DNA from: Candidatus Krumholzibacteriia bacterium
GTDB lineage: Bacteria > Krumholzibacteriota > Krumholzibacteria > WVZY01 > JAKEHA01
Direction: 5' to 3'
NCBI GenBank assembly: GCA_029863355.1
Contig: JAOTVO010000137.1
Coordinates: 1-6,961 of the forward strand
DNA length: 6,961 nt
The notes beneath the pieces are model-generated. The model was not told the origin of the DNA and did no database searches. It saw only the letters and a program-made list of their open reading frames with translations. Shown here piece by piece: positions 1-6,352 of this stretch. The position numbers and the translations under genes are program-made. The stretch's first letter is position 1; the number at the start of each line of letters is the position of its first letter.

Positions 1-1005
1 GCTGGGGATGGCGACCACCATCGTGAGCAGCGAGAAGATGAAGTTCGCCACCTCGCTGTTACCGCTGACGAACATGTGGTGCGCCCACACCAGCGAACCG
101 AAGAGCGCGATGGCGACGCTCGACATGGCGATGAACCCGTAGCCGAAGATGGTGCGGCGCGAGTGTACGGTAATCACCTCGGAGATCGCTCCCATGGCGG
201 GCAGGACCATGATGTACACCGCCGGGTGCGAGTAGATCCAGAAGAGGTGCTGGTAGAGGATGGGGTCGCCCCCCCGGGCCGGGTCGAACACCCCGATGCC
301 CAGCCAGCGCTCCATCATGATCAGCACCAGCGTGATGCCCACCACCGGCGTGGCGATCACCTGTATCCACCCGGTCGCGTACAGCGACCAGGTGAAGAGC
401 GGCATGCGGAAGAACGTCATCCCCGGAGCGCGCATGCGGTGCACGGTGGTGACGAAGTTGAGGCCCGTGAGGATGGACGAAAAACCCAGAACGAGGACGG
501 CGAACGCCGCCAGCGTCACGTTGGTCCCCGTGCGTATGCTGTAGGGCGCGTAGAACGTCCACCCCGTGTCCGGCGGCCCGCCGCCCGTGAAGAGCGCGGC
601 CACCGCCGTGAACGAGCCGAACAGGAACAGCCACCACGAAAACAGGTTGAGCCGCGGAAAGGCCACGTCTTTGGCGCCGATCTGCAGCGGGAGCAAGAAG
701 TTGCCCAGCGACGCGGACAGTCCCGGGATCACGAAGAGGAAGATCATCACGACCCCGTGCACCGTGAACAGGGAGTTGTAGGTCTGCGCGTCGACGATGG
801 TGCGTCCGGGTGCGATCAGCTCCAGCCGGATGATGAAACCCAGCGTCATCCCGACGGTGAAGTAGGACAGCATCAGGAACAGATACATCAACCCGATGCG
901 CTTGTGGTCGGTGGAGAGGATCCACGAGAAGAGCCCGGACCACCGGCTCTTCACCTCGTAGAAGTTCACTTCCGAGACATCCGCTACCGTGACGTGGTTC
1001 GCCAT
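1..1005 (-). CDS. ctaD: Cytochrome c oxidase subunit I, A2-type (partial, C-terminus beyond window)
   Basis: Catalytic subunit of an aa3/caa3-type heme-copper oxidase in the inner membrane; it reduces O2 to water and pumps protons. The minus-strand frame is open from ATG 1005 to the window edge (335 residues; the family is usually above 500). Visible residues: heme a ligand H83 in TVHGVVMIF; D-channel residues N102 (GNFLLP), D113 (GAKDVAFP) and N120; CuB ligands H260 and H309-H310 (VWAHHMF); and Y264, the tyrosine cross-linked to H260 in the family. Helix VI reads Y258-S-H-P-A-V-Y264, so the A1-type glutamate is replaced by alanine and the Tyr-Ser pair of A2 oxidases is present. The heme ligands near position 375 of the bovine enzyme lie outside the window. 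The start follows the sco stop by 5 nt, with a weak GGA about 9 nt upstream, so it is probably co-transcribed and translationally coupled with sco. Family assignment is certain; the A2 subtype is very likely. Confidence 0.97.
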   Translation of the reverse strand, partial: MANHVTVADVSEVNFYEVKSRWSGLFSWILSTDHKRIGLMYLFLMLSYFTVGMTLGFIIRLELIAPGRTIVDAQTYNSLFTVHGVVMIFLFVIPGLSASLGNFLLPLQIGAKDVAFPRLNLFSWWLFLFGSFTAVAALFTGGGPPDTGWTFYAPYSIRTGTNVTLAAFAVLVLGFSSILTGLNFVTTVHRMRAPGMTFFRMPLFTWSLYATGWIQVIATPVVGITLVLIMMERWLGIGVFDPARGGDPILYQHLFWIYSHPAVYIMVLPAMGAISEVITVHSRRTIFGYGFIAMSSVAIALFGSLVWAHHMFVSGNSEVANFIFSLLTMVVAIPS

Positions 1006-1010
1006 GGGTG

Positions 1011-1817
1011 TCATCCAACCTTCTTCTTGCGCCGCCGGCCGGACGCAGTGAGGAAAACCACGAAGCCGGTTAGTCCCATCAACGTGCTCAGTCCGAGGAT
1101 CCGCGTCGCGTTGAGCACGAAGCGCTGGCCCTCGGGGTCGTAGCTGAAACAGAACCTGAGAAAGCGGGCGATGGCGGGACCGGTGATACCCTTGGATGCC
1201 TCGATCAGTGCGAGCTTGATGTCCGCCGGAAGATACTCCGCCCCGAACAGATATCGGGTGATCTTACCCTCCGCGGAGAGAACGATCAAGGTCGTCGGGT
1301 GGGCGAAATCCTCCCCCTCCCGCCGGTAGTGGAAGCCGACCGCCTCGGTGAAAGCGGCGATGGTGGCCGCGTCGGCGGTGAGGAAGGTCCACGCCTCGCG
1401 GGGGAACCCCGCGGGCAGCATCTGGTAGTACTCGCGCTTAAGGCGCGCCGATCCCGCGGGGCTGTCCGTCTCGTCGAAGCTGATGGTGAGGACGCGGTAG
1501 TCCTCGCCCGGGCGCATCTCCATGGCGCGCAGCTTGGCGAGCATCGAGGCCACCTCCTCCAGGAGCGGGCGGCAAACGGACGGGCAAGTATAATAGACGA
1601 GCGAGACGATCGTGGGGCGGTCGACGAGCTGGCCGAGCCGCACCGTGTCGCCGTTCTCGGCTACGAAGCGCAGCTCCAGGGGCACGCGCTCCCCCAGGCG
1701 CTGATCGATGCCGCCGGGGGCTTCTGCGCGCTGCGCGCGCGAGCGCACCGGTGAAGCGCACATCAAAACGGCGCAGACCCAGAAGAGTCGCGCCCCGCGT
1801 ATACCGGAAGAATTCAA
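1011..1817 (-). CDS. sco: SCO1/SenC/PrrC-family copper chaperone with C-terminal membrane anchor
   Basis: Thioredoxin-fold protein acting on the periplasmic side; the family helps assemble the CuA centre of oxidase subunit II, as a copper carrier or a thiol reductase. It is 268 aa. Residues 1-28 look like a signal peptide ending near SRA. The copper/redox motif is C78-P-S-V-C82 after LVYYT, and the expected histidine is H173 in DFAHPTT. After the domain come FCFSYDPEG (222-230), typical of the subgroup found beside oxidase genes, a hydrophobic helix (about 237-257) and a basic tail RRRKKK that would sit in the cytoplasm. The start is TTG: the only in-frame upstream stop is TAA at 1847-1845, there is no ATG or GTG before residue 19, and a GGGGGTG Shine-Dalgarno-like stretch lies just upstream. 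It has its own strong promoter and runs into ctaD with a 5-nt gap. Confidence 0.93.
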   Translation of the reverse strand: MNSSGIRGARLFWVCAVLMCASPVRSRAQRAEAPGGIDQRLGERVPLELRFVAENGDTVRLGQLVDRPTIVSLVYYTCPSVCRPLLEEVASMLAKLRAMEMRPGEDYRVLTISFDETDSPAGSARLKREYYQMLPAGFPREAWTFLTADAATIAAFTEAVGFHYRREGEDFAHPTTLIVLSAEGKITRYLFGAEYLPADIKLALIEASKGITGPAIARFLRFCFSYDPEGQRFVLNATRILGLSTLMGLTGFVVFLTASGRRRKKKVG

Positions 1818-1870
1818 GGCACCCCCGCGGACGCTGAAGAAGCCTTACGCCAAAATTGATCGGATGAGGG

Positions 1871-1905
1871 TTGTGCAGCCGGGCAGCATGTGCCGGGATT
1901 CACAA
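1871..1905 (-). promoter_or_regulatory. Imperfect hairpin in the predicted sco 5' leader
   Basis: The outer arms TTGTG/CACAA and inner arms GGCA/TGCC are symmetric around a 5-nt loop. They are separated by a 6x6 internal loop in which some bases can also pair. The hairpin would begin about 8 nt after the predicted transcription start, so it could protect the mRNA 5' end or bind a regulator. The pairing is short and no known riboswitch is recognised; it may be chance. Confidence 0.3.
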
Positions 1906-1919
1906 GCAACAATCGACGG

Positions 1920-1948
1920 ACGATACCGAGTGTAACTTCGCTTGTCAA
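1920..1948 (-). promoter_or_regulatory. Predicted sigma-70-type promoter for sco-ctaD
   Basis: On the minus strand a perfect -35 TTGACA (1948-1943) is followed by a 17-bp spacer and a -10 TATCGT (1925-1920, 4 of 6 consensus bases). Transcription would start near 1913, giving a leader of about 96 nt before the sco TTG. It lies in the 168-bp gap after the DUF255 gene, so sco-ctaD can be expressed separately from that gene. Confidence 0.65.
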
Positions 1949-1964
1949 GCGGATTTCAGCGGAT
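1948..1964 (-). repeat. Two tandem 7-bp direct repeats abutting the sco -35 box
   Basis: The minus strand reads ATCCGCT-GAA-ATCCGCT directly into the -35 box; the last T of the second copy is the first base of TTGACA. The 10-bp period is one helical turn, the arrangement expected of an activator binding as a tandem dimer next to RNA polymerase. Only two copies exist, so chance cannot be excluded. Confidence 0.45.
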
Positions 1965-1985
1965 AAGCTCGTCCGCGAGGCGCGA

Positions 1986-4205
1986 TCACTCGGCGCCGAG
2001 CATCTCGAGCATGCGCGCCGCGTCGGTCGTCGGTAGCTCGCAGGCGTAGTCGCGGCACACGTATGCAGTCGCGGTCCCCTCGATGGCCGACTGAGAGCGC
2101 GTGTAGGGGGCGAGCTTCACCACGCGCGCGCCCGCCTCACCCGCGGGCCGGAACAGCACGACCTTGCGCGGCAAAAACGGCCGCCCCAGCGCGCGGGCGA
2201 GCGCGCGCGTGTCCGCCGCCCCGGGCGTGCCCACGATGACGACCTCGTGCGACGGTCCCGCGGCGAAGTCCACCGCGGCCAGCATCTGCGTGTGGATCGA
2301 AGGAGCGCTCGACGCCGTGGCCGCGAACGCGCGGCCCACGTCCGTCGCGCGGCGTTCGAGGTCGCCGTCGGCGGTCATGCGCCCCAGCCGCAGGAGGTTG
2401 AGCATGGCGACCGAGTTGCCCGAGGGTATGGCGCCGTCGTACGACTCCTTCTGCCGCACGATCAGCGCTTCCCCGTCCTCCGACGTGAAGAAGAAGCCGC
2501 CCGCCTCCCCGTCCCAGAAACGCTCGACGGTGAGGCGCGTGTAGCCGAGCGCGCGCTCGAGCCATGCGACGTCGAAGGTCGCCTCGTATAACTCGATGAG
2601 CCCCCACGCCACGAAGGCGTAGTCGTCCACCAGCCCCGTCACGGCGGCCGAGCCTTCGCGGTAGCGGTGGTAGAGACCGCCGTCCGGTGCGGCCATGGTA
2701 CCGGTGACGAAGGTCGCGGCGCGCGCGGCGCGCGCGGCGTAGGCGGGCTCGTCGAAGGCGCGCGCGGCCAGTGACAGCGCGGCGATCATGAGTCCGTTCC
2801 AGTCGGCGAGGATCTTGTCGTCGAGCAACGGGCGCACGCGCTTCGCGCGCGTCTCGAGCAGGCGCTTCCGCATCGATTCGATGCGCTCGCGCAGCTCCGC
2901 CTCGCCGGTGCCCGCCGCGCGCGCCGCCTCGTCGAGCGGGCGCTCCAGGTAGAGGATGTTGGCGCCGGTGCGCTGTCCGCCCGCCTCCTCGCGGTAGTTG
3001 CCGTCCTCCTGCACGCCCCACACCGCCGCGGCCAGGCGCGCGTCCTCCTCGCCCAGCACGCCGCGCAGCTCGTCCGCCGTCCACAGGTAGAACTTCCCTT
3101 CCTCGCCCTCGCTGTCGGCGTCCTCGGCGGAATAGAACGCGCCCTCGGGCGAGGTCATGTCGCGCTCGATGTAGGCGAAGATCTCCTCGGCGGTGCGGCG
3201 GTACGCGTCTTTGCCCGTCGCCTGGTAGGCCTCCGTGTAGGCCATGGCCAGCAGCGCCTGGTCGTAGAGCATCTTCTCGAAGTGCGGGAGGAACCAGCGC
3301 TCGTCGGTGGAATAGCGGTGGAAGCCGAAGCCAACGTGGTCGTACATGCCGCCGCGCCGCATGTGCACGAGCGTCTTCTCCACCATCGCCATCGCCTCGG
3401 CGCTCTCGCTCCGGTCCCAGTAGCGCAAGAGGAAGAGCAGCGTGTGCGGCGTGGGAAACTTGGGCCGCTCGCCGAAACCACCGTCCACGTCGTCGAAGCG
3501 CGACGAGAGCTGCTTGAAGGCGAGGTCGAGCTCCTTCTCGCCCAGCGCCTCGCCGCTCGCGCTGGCAACCGACTCTCGCAGCGCCGCCGTCACCCGCCCG
3601 GCCTCGGCCACGAGCTTGTCGCGTTCGTTCTGCCAGAGGGTCTTCACCCGCGGCACGAAGCCCACCATGCCCTCGCGCGGGATGTAGGTACCCGCGAAGA
3701 AGGGCTCCTTCTGGGGCGTCATCAGGATGGTGAGCGGCCAGCCGCCGCGCTGCGTCATCATCTGGCAGACGGTCATGTAGACGTTGTCGATGTCGGGACG
3801 CTCCTCGCGATCGACCTTGATGCACACGAAGGCGTCGTTCATGAGGGCGGCCACCTCGGCGTCCTCGAAAGACTCGTGCTCCATCACGTGACACCAGTGG
3901 CAGGTCGCGTACCCGATGGAGAGGAAGATGGGCTTGTCCAGGCGCGCCGCCTCGGCGAACGCCTCCTCGCCCCACGCGTACCAGTCCACGGGGTTGTCGG
4001 CGTGCTGCAGGAGGTAGGGGCTCTTCTCGAACGCCAGGCGGTTCTTGCCCGGCGGCGGCGTGGGGTTCTCGCTCTGGTTCACGGCGGTGCCTCCGGTCTG
4101 GGACGACGCGTCGCCTTCGGGCGCGCCTCGCCCGCAGCCGTGGAGCAGCGCCGCGGCGCAGAGGCCGACGGCGGCGTGGATCGCCGCTTTGGGAAGGGGA
4201 CGCAT
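1986..4205 (-). CDS. DUF255 thioredoxin-domain protein (YyaL/SSP411-like), predicted lipoprotein
   Basis: Full-length DUF255/COG1331 protein of 739 aa; its biochemical role is not established. Residues 1-24 form a signal peptide with lipobox L-H-G-C24, followed by a low-complexity linker to about 53. The thioredoxin-like domain (about 54-215) starts with the family signature [18 protein letters not shown] and holds C102-H-W-C105. The rest (about 225-715) resembles the (alpha/alpha)6 six-hairpin glycosidase fold, with the family blocks [11 protein letters not shown] (244-254), HFEKMLYDQ (308-316), [17 protein letters not shown] (359-375), [11 protein letters not shown] (468-478) and [10 protein letters not shown] (589-598). 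A cysteine pair, C717 and C722, lies near the end. Many relatives begin close to the signature and appear cytoplasmic, so the lipobox is notable; the histidine before G23 is unusual but tolerated. The ATG has almost no Shine-Dalgarno sequence, which fits the adjacent leaderless promoter. Its position before sco hints at envelope thiol chemistry, but that is inference. Confidence 0.95.
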   Translation of the reverse strand: MRPLPKAAIHAAVGLCAAALLHGCGRGAPEGDASSQTGGTAVNQSENPTPPPGKNRLAFEKSPYLLQHADNPVDWYAWGEEAFAEAARLDKPIFLSIGYATCHWCHVMEHESFEDAEVAALMNDAFVCIKVDREERPDIDNVYMTVCQMMTQRGGWPLTILMTPQKEPFFAGTYIPREGMVGFVPRVKTLWQNERDKLVAEAGRVTAALRESVASASGEALGEKELDLAFKQLSSRFDDVDGGFGERPKFPTPHTLLFLLRYWDRSESAEAMAMVEKTLVHMRRGGMYDHVGFGFHRYSTDERWFLPHFEKMLYDQALLAMAYTEAYQATGKDAYRRTAEEIFAYIERDMTSPEGAFYSAEDADSEGEEGKFYLWTADELRGVLGEEDARLAAAVWGVQEDGNYREEAGGQRTGANILYLERPLDEAARAAGTGEAELRERIESMRKRLLETRAKRVRPLLDDKILADWNGLMIAALSLAARAFDEPAYAARAARAATFVTGTMAAPDGGLYHRYREGSAAVTGLVDDYAFVAWGLIELYEATFDVAWLERALGYTRLTVERFWDGEAGGFFFTSEDGEALIVRQKESYDGAIPSGNSVAMLNLLRLGRMTADGDLERRATDVGRAFAATASSAPSIHTQMLAAVDFAAGPSHEVVIVGTPGAADTRALARALGRPFLPRKVVLFRPAGEAGARVVKLAPYTRSQSAIEGTATAYVCRDYACELPTTDAARMLEMLGAE

Positions 4206-4241
4206 TGGCTCAATATAGACCGCGCGAGCGAGCGAGCCAAT
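4204..4241. repeat. 8-bp perfect inverted repeat framing the DUF255-gene promoter
   Basis: ATTGGCTC (4204-4211) and GAGCCAAT (4234-4241) are perfect reverse complements separated by 22 bp; arm centres are 30 bp apart, close to three helical turns. One arm covers the -35 box and the other reaches into the ATG. The loop holds three tandem GAGC units (4226-4237, the last overlapping an arm). It could be an operator, or in RNA read through from upstream genes a hairpin masking the start codon. Confidence 0.5.
4212..4240 (-). promoter_or_regulatory. Predicted promoter giving a leaderless DUF255 mRNA
   Basis: On the minus strand TTGGCT (4240-4235, 4 of 6) is followed by a 17-bp spacer and TATATT (4217-4212, 5 of 6). 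Only six bases (GAGCCA) separate the -10 from the ATG at 4205, so transcription would start at or next to the A of ATG. The lack of a Shine-Dalgarno sequence agrees with this. Confidence 0.6.
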
Positions 4242-4251
4242 CGCATTCGGG

Positions 4252-5646
4252 CTAGTAGACGCGATAGTTGATGAAGGCGGCCCGGCCCTCGTGGATCTCG
4301 ACGCCGCTCAGCGTGGTTTCGCCGGTGCGCGCGCCGCTCTCGTCGTGGAACTCGACGTCGAGGTCCCATATTCCGGGCTCCAGCTCGAGCCGGGCCATGA
4401 GGATGCGCTGGGGCAGCGTCGACCAGCTGCGTGTGTCGGCGCTCTCGGTGGCGACGCCGATGAGGTTGACGAGGGCGCCGAGGCCCTCGTCCTTGTTGTC
4501 GGCGGCCTTTTTGGCTCCGTACTTGATGAGCGCGCGCACGGTCGCGCGCAGCAGGATCTTACCGAAGTTCTCGGCGAAGGTATAGGCGGCCACGGCGTCG
4601 ACGTTTTCCACCGTCACGGCGCGCACCGCCTCACCGCGCTCCGCGCGGCGCGCGCCCGCGGGCCGCGCCCGCACCAGCGCGTATTCGTAGGGTACCGGGG
4701 TGGGCTCGAGGCGCGGCAGGGCGACGCGCAGCAGGTAGTCCACCTTGCGGCTGGAGTAAGTGTTGCCGTAGCGATCCACGAGTACGGGCGCGAACTCGTC
4801 GGCGTCGTCCCAGCGGTCGTCCTTGAAGATGGGCAGCACGACGTTCTCTTCGACCTTGTAGGCGACGTAGCCGCACTCGAGAAAGAGGCTCAGGCGCACG
4901 CGATCGCGCGGAGTCTGCCCGCAGCTCGCCCGCGCCGCGTACGATTCGGCCTCTGCGGCGTCGCCCAGGCGGCGCGCGTTGGCTGCCGCGTCGCAGAAGA
5001 GCGCGCTCGGCGTCGCCACTCCGTACTGCTCGCCCAGCTCGTCGTAGGCGCTCGCGGCCACGCGATAAGAGACGCTCGCCTCCGTGGGCTCGCGCGCGGT
5101 CTCGTACACCATCCCGGTCAGGTATTGCAGGAAGGGATCGTTGGCGAAGGTCTTCTCCCCCGCGTCGGCGATCATCTGCAGCTTGCGGTTCACGCGCCGG
5201 CACTCCACGGTCGCGCCTTCGACGTCGCCGAGGTGGAGGTAGTTGAGGATCTTGTAGTAGTTGACGAGAACCGCCTCGAAGGGCGCCCCGCGATACTTGG
5301 TGATGTTGTCGGTCACCGCCGTCGCGGCCAGCTCGCGCGTCACGCTCTTCGTGTAGAGTTCCTCGAGCAGCTGCTCGCCCGCCTCAAACGCCTCGTTGCT
5401 CTCGGCGAAGCGGTCCTGGTAATGCAGGATGAGACCCTTCTCGTAGAGGTAGAGCAGGCCGGACGACGACTGGTCGATGCCCTCGACCTGCTCCAGCGCG
5501 CGCGCGTAGTCCTCCTCGGCCAGCGCGCGCTTGATGTCGAGCGATCGCCGGGTATAGTTGCCGCAAGCCAGCGCTGCCAGGCACAGCGCCGCGCCGACGG
5601 CCCCGGCGAGCGCGGATCGCGTCCCTCTCGACCTGCCGACGTGCAT
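4252..5646 (-). CDS. COG3014-like TPR lipoprotein, function unknown
   Basis: 464 aa. The arginine-containing N-terminus, hydrophobic stretch (about 11-27) and A-L-A-C28 suggest a lipoprotein. Residues 35-245 are mostly helical with TPR-like pairs, such as [14 protein letters not shown] (41-54) and [17 protein letters not shown] (72-88). A conserved-looking block [20 protein letters not shown] (118-137) leads into [12 protein letters not shown] (140-151). The C-terminal part has [18 protein letters not shown] (403-420), then a predicted beta region ending in FINYRVY. This pattern matches, from memory, the COG3014 family, whose genes lie near ycfL and lpoB in Vibrio and Shewanella relatives. 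The ATG follows the lpoB-like stop by 16 nt without a clear ribosome-binding site, so the two genes are probably one operon. A role in envelope or peptidoglycan maintenance is inferred only from this neighbour. The stop lies 46 nt before the DUF255 gene. Confidence 0.85.
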   Translation of the reverse strand: MHVGRSRGTRSALAGAVGAALCLAALACGNYTRRSLDIKRALAEEDYARALEQVEGIDQSSSGLLYLYEKGLILHYQDRFAESNEAFEAGEQLLEELYTKSVTRELAATAVTDNITKYRGAPFEAVLVNYYKILNYLHLGDVEGATVECRRVNRKLQMIADAGEKTFANDPFLQYLTGMVYETAREPTEASVSYRVAASAYDELGEQYGVATPSALFCDAAANARRLGDAAEAESYAARASCGQTPRDRVRLSLFLECGYVAYKVEENVVLPIFKDDRWDDADEFAPVLVDRYGNTYSSRKVDYLLRVALPRLEPTPVPYEYALVRARPAGARRAERGEAVRAVTVENVDAVAAYTFAENFGKILLRATVRALIKYGAKKAADNKDEGLGALVNLIGVATESADTRSWSTLPQRILMARLELEPGIWDLDVEFHDESGARTGETTLSGVEIHEGRAAFINYRVY

Positions 5647-5662
5647 GCGATGGCGCCCGTCG

Positions 5663-6277
5663 CTACGGCGAGTACTTGCCCCGGGCGATGTACTTCTTGA
5701 TCTTCTTCTGGCCCTGCCAGACCTTGGTGTTGCGCTCGAGGTCGATCAGGTTGAGGTCGATCTGGTAGAAGACGACCATCTCCCCGCCCTCCTTGTCCTC
5801 GATGCTGTTGATCACACCTGAGAGCATGTAGTCGGCGCCCAGCTCCCGGCCCCACTTCTTCATCGACTCCTCGCTGGAGAACTTCTGCTGGTCGGCGCGC
5901 TCGTCGCGGACCCCCTCGCGTTCCTCCGAGCTGGCCACGACTTCGGCCTCTCCGGAATTGATGAAGGAGCGCTCGATGTCGCCGATGAAGGTGCCCACGG
6001 CGATGTGCTCGGACGACTTGTTACGGATCTCTCCCACGATAACGACGGGCCGCTTGGCGTTCTCCTCCCAGTGCCGCGACCGCCACGGGCGCGTCAGGCA
6101 GTCGGAGATCATCTCGTCCGACACCAAGCGCGAGTCGGTGTCGTTCCAGCGTCCGGACAGGTCGATCTGCTCCTCGGGGTCGACGCGGGTGACCGTCTTG
6201 CCGGAGGAGCAGCCGCCGGCCAAGAGCGCCACGGCCAGGAGCGTGGCCAGCAGCGCGAGAAACGGGATTCGGTTCAT
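5663..6277 (-). CDS. lpoB: LpoB-like lipoprotein (penicillin-binding protein activator family)
   Basis: 204 aa. In E. coli, LpoB is an outer-membrane lipoprotein that reaches through the periplasm to activate the peptidoglycan synthase PBP1b. Here a signal peptide (residues 1-22, hydrophobic LALLATLLAVALLAGG) ends at C23. The family signature IDLSGRWNDTDSRLVSDEM spans 38-56, followed by CLTRPW (60-65), PVVIVGEIRNKS (77-88), the helix FIGDIERSFINSGEAEVV (97-114), GADYMLSGVI (147-156) and a lysine-rich end WQGQKKIKKYIARGKYSP. The start is the ATG at 6277 because AGGAGG (6293-6288) sits 10 nt upstream and it puts the signal peptide at the N-terminus; an in-frame ATG at 6349 would add 24 residues that spoil this. 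Family membership is strong. PBP activation outside gammaproteobacteria is an inference, since the partner may differ. Confidence 0.92.
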   Translation of the reverse strand: MNRIPFLALLATLLAVALLAGGCSSGKTVTRVDPEEQIDLSGRWNDTDSRLVSDEMISDCLTRPWRSRHWEENAKRPVVIVGEIRNKSSEHIAVGTFIGDIERSFINSGEAEVVASSEEREGVRDERADQQKFSSEESMKKWGRELGADYMLSGVINSIEDKEGGEMVVFYQIDLNLIDLERNTKVWQGQKKIKKYIARGKYSP

Positions 6278-6287
6278 GTCGTGTTTC

Positions 6288-6293
6288 CCTCCT
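6288..6293 (-). promoter_or_regulatory. Shine-Dalgarno AGGAGG that fixes the lpoB start
   Basis: A perfect AGGAGG on the minus strand, within AGAGGAGGG, lies 10 nt before the ATG at 6277. It is by far the best ribosome-binding site in the window and decides between 6277 and the in-frame ATG at 6349. Confidence 0.85.
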
Positions 6294-6309
6294 CTGAGAA
6301 TCCGCGAAG

Positions 6310-6339
6310 AGCATGGCCGCGCGGCGGCGGGGCTGTCAA
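6310..6339 (-). promoter_or_regulatory. Possible weak promoter for the lpoB-like operon
   Basis: A perfect TTGACA (6339-6334, minus strand) sits in the 75-bp gap after the RND gene, with a poor -10 CATGCT (6315-6310, 3 of 6) at an 18-bp spacing. A GC-rich palindrome GCCGCGCGGC lies in the spacer. The -10 is weak, so the operon may instead depend on read-through from the RND gene. Confidence 0.3.
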
Positions 6340-6352
6340 CGGAATCCATGCC

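Noticed and set aside
59..1018. Minus-strand frame of 319 codons overlapping ctaD
   Set aside because: It is Arg/His/Gly/Ala-rich and resembles nothing known, whereas the neighbouring frame gives an unmistakable oxidase subunit I across the whole region.
76..1143. Plus-strand frame of 355 codons opposite ctaD and the end of sco
   Set aside because: It is a charged low-complexity translation antisense to two well-supported genes.
1818..1985. Small gene, RNA gene or terminator in the largest intergenic gap
   Set aside because: Apart from the promoter, tandem repeats, weak hairpin and 14-codon frame already listed, no tRNA-like fold, U-tract terminator or longer reading frame with a ribosome-binding site was seen.
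2137..3975. Minus-strand frame of 612 codons inside the DUF255 gene
   Set aside because: It is an out-of-frame, arginine-rich shadow; the true frame carries CHWC and the other family blocks.
4206..4251. Intrinsic terminator after the TPR lipoprotein gene
   Set aside because: The 8-bp stem has a 22-nt loop and no following U-run, so it does not look like a Rho-independent terminator; a promoter/operator reading fits better.
3282..4271. Long plus-strand open frame opposite the DUF255 gene
   Set aside because: It is a complementary shadow of a protein with clear DUF255 motifs, with repetitive His/Val/Arg-rich content and no domain.
4291..5700. Long plus-strand open frame (469 codons) opposite the TPR lipoprotein gene
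   Set aside because: The translation is a low-complexity Val/Gly/Arg/Leu mix with no recognisable domain, as expected opposite a high-GC gene. The minus-strand protein has a signal peptide and family motifs.
6278..6349. 24-residue N-terminal extension of the LpoB-like protein from an ATG at 6349
   Set aside because: It would place polar residues before the signal peptide, while ATG 6277 has a perfect AGGAGG and starts the signal peptide properly.
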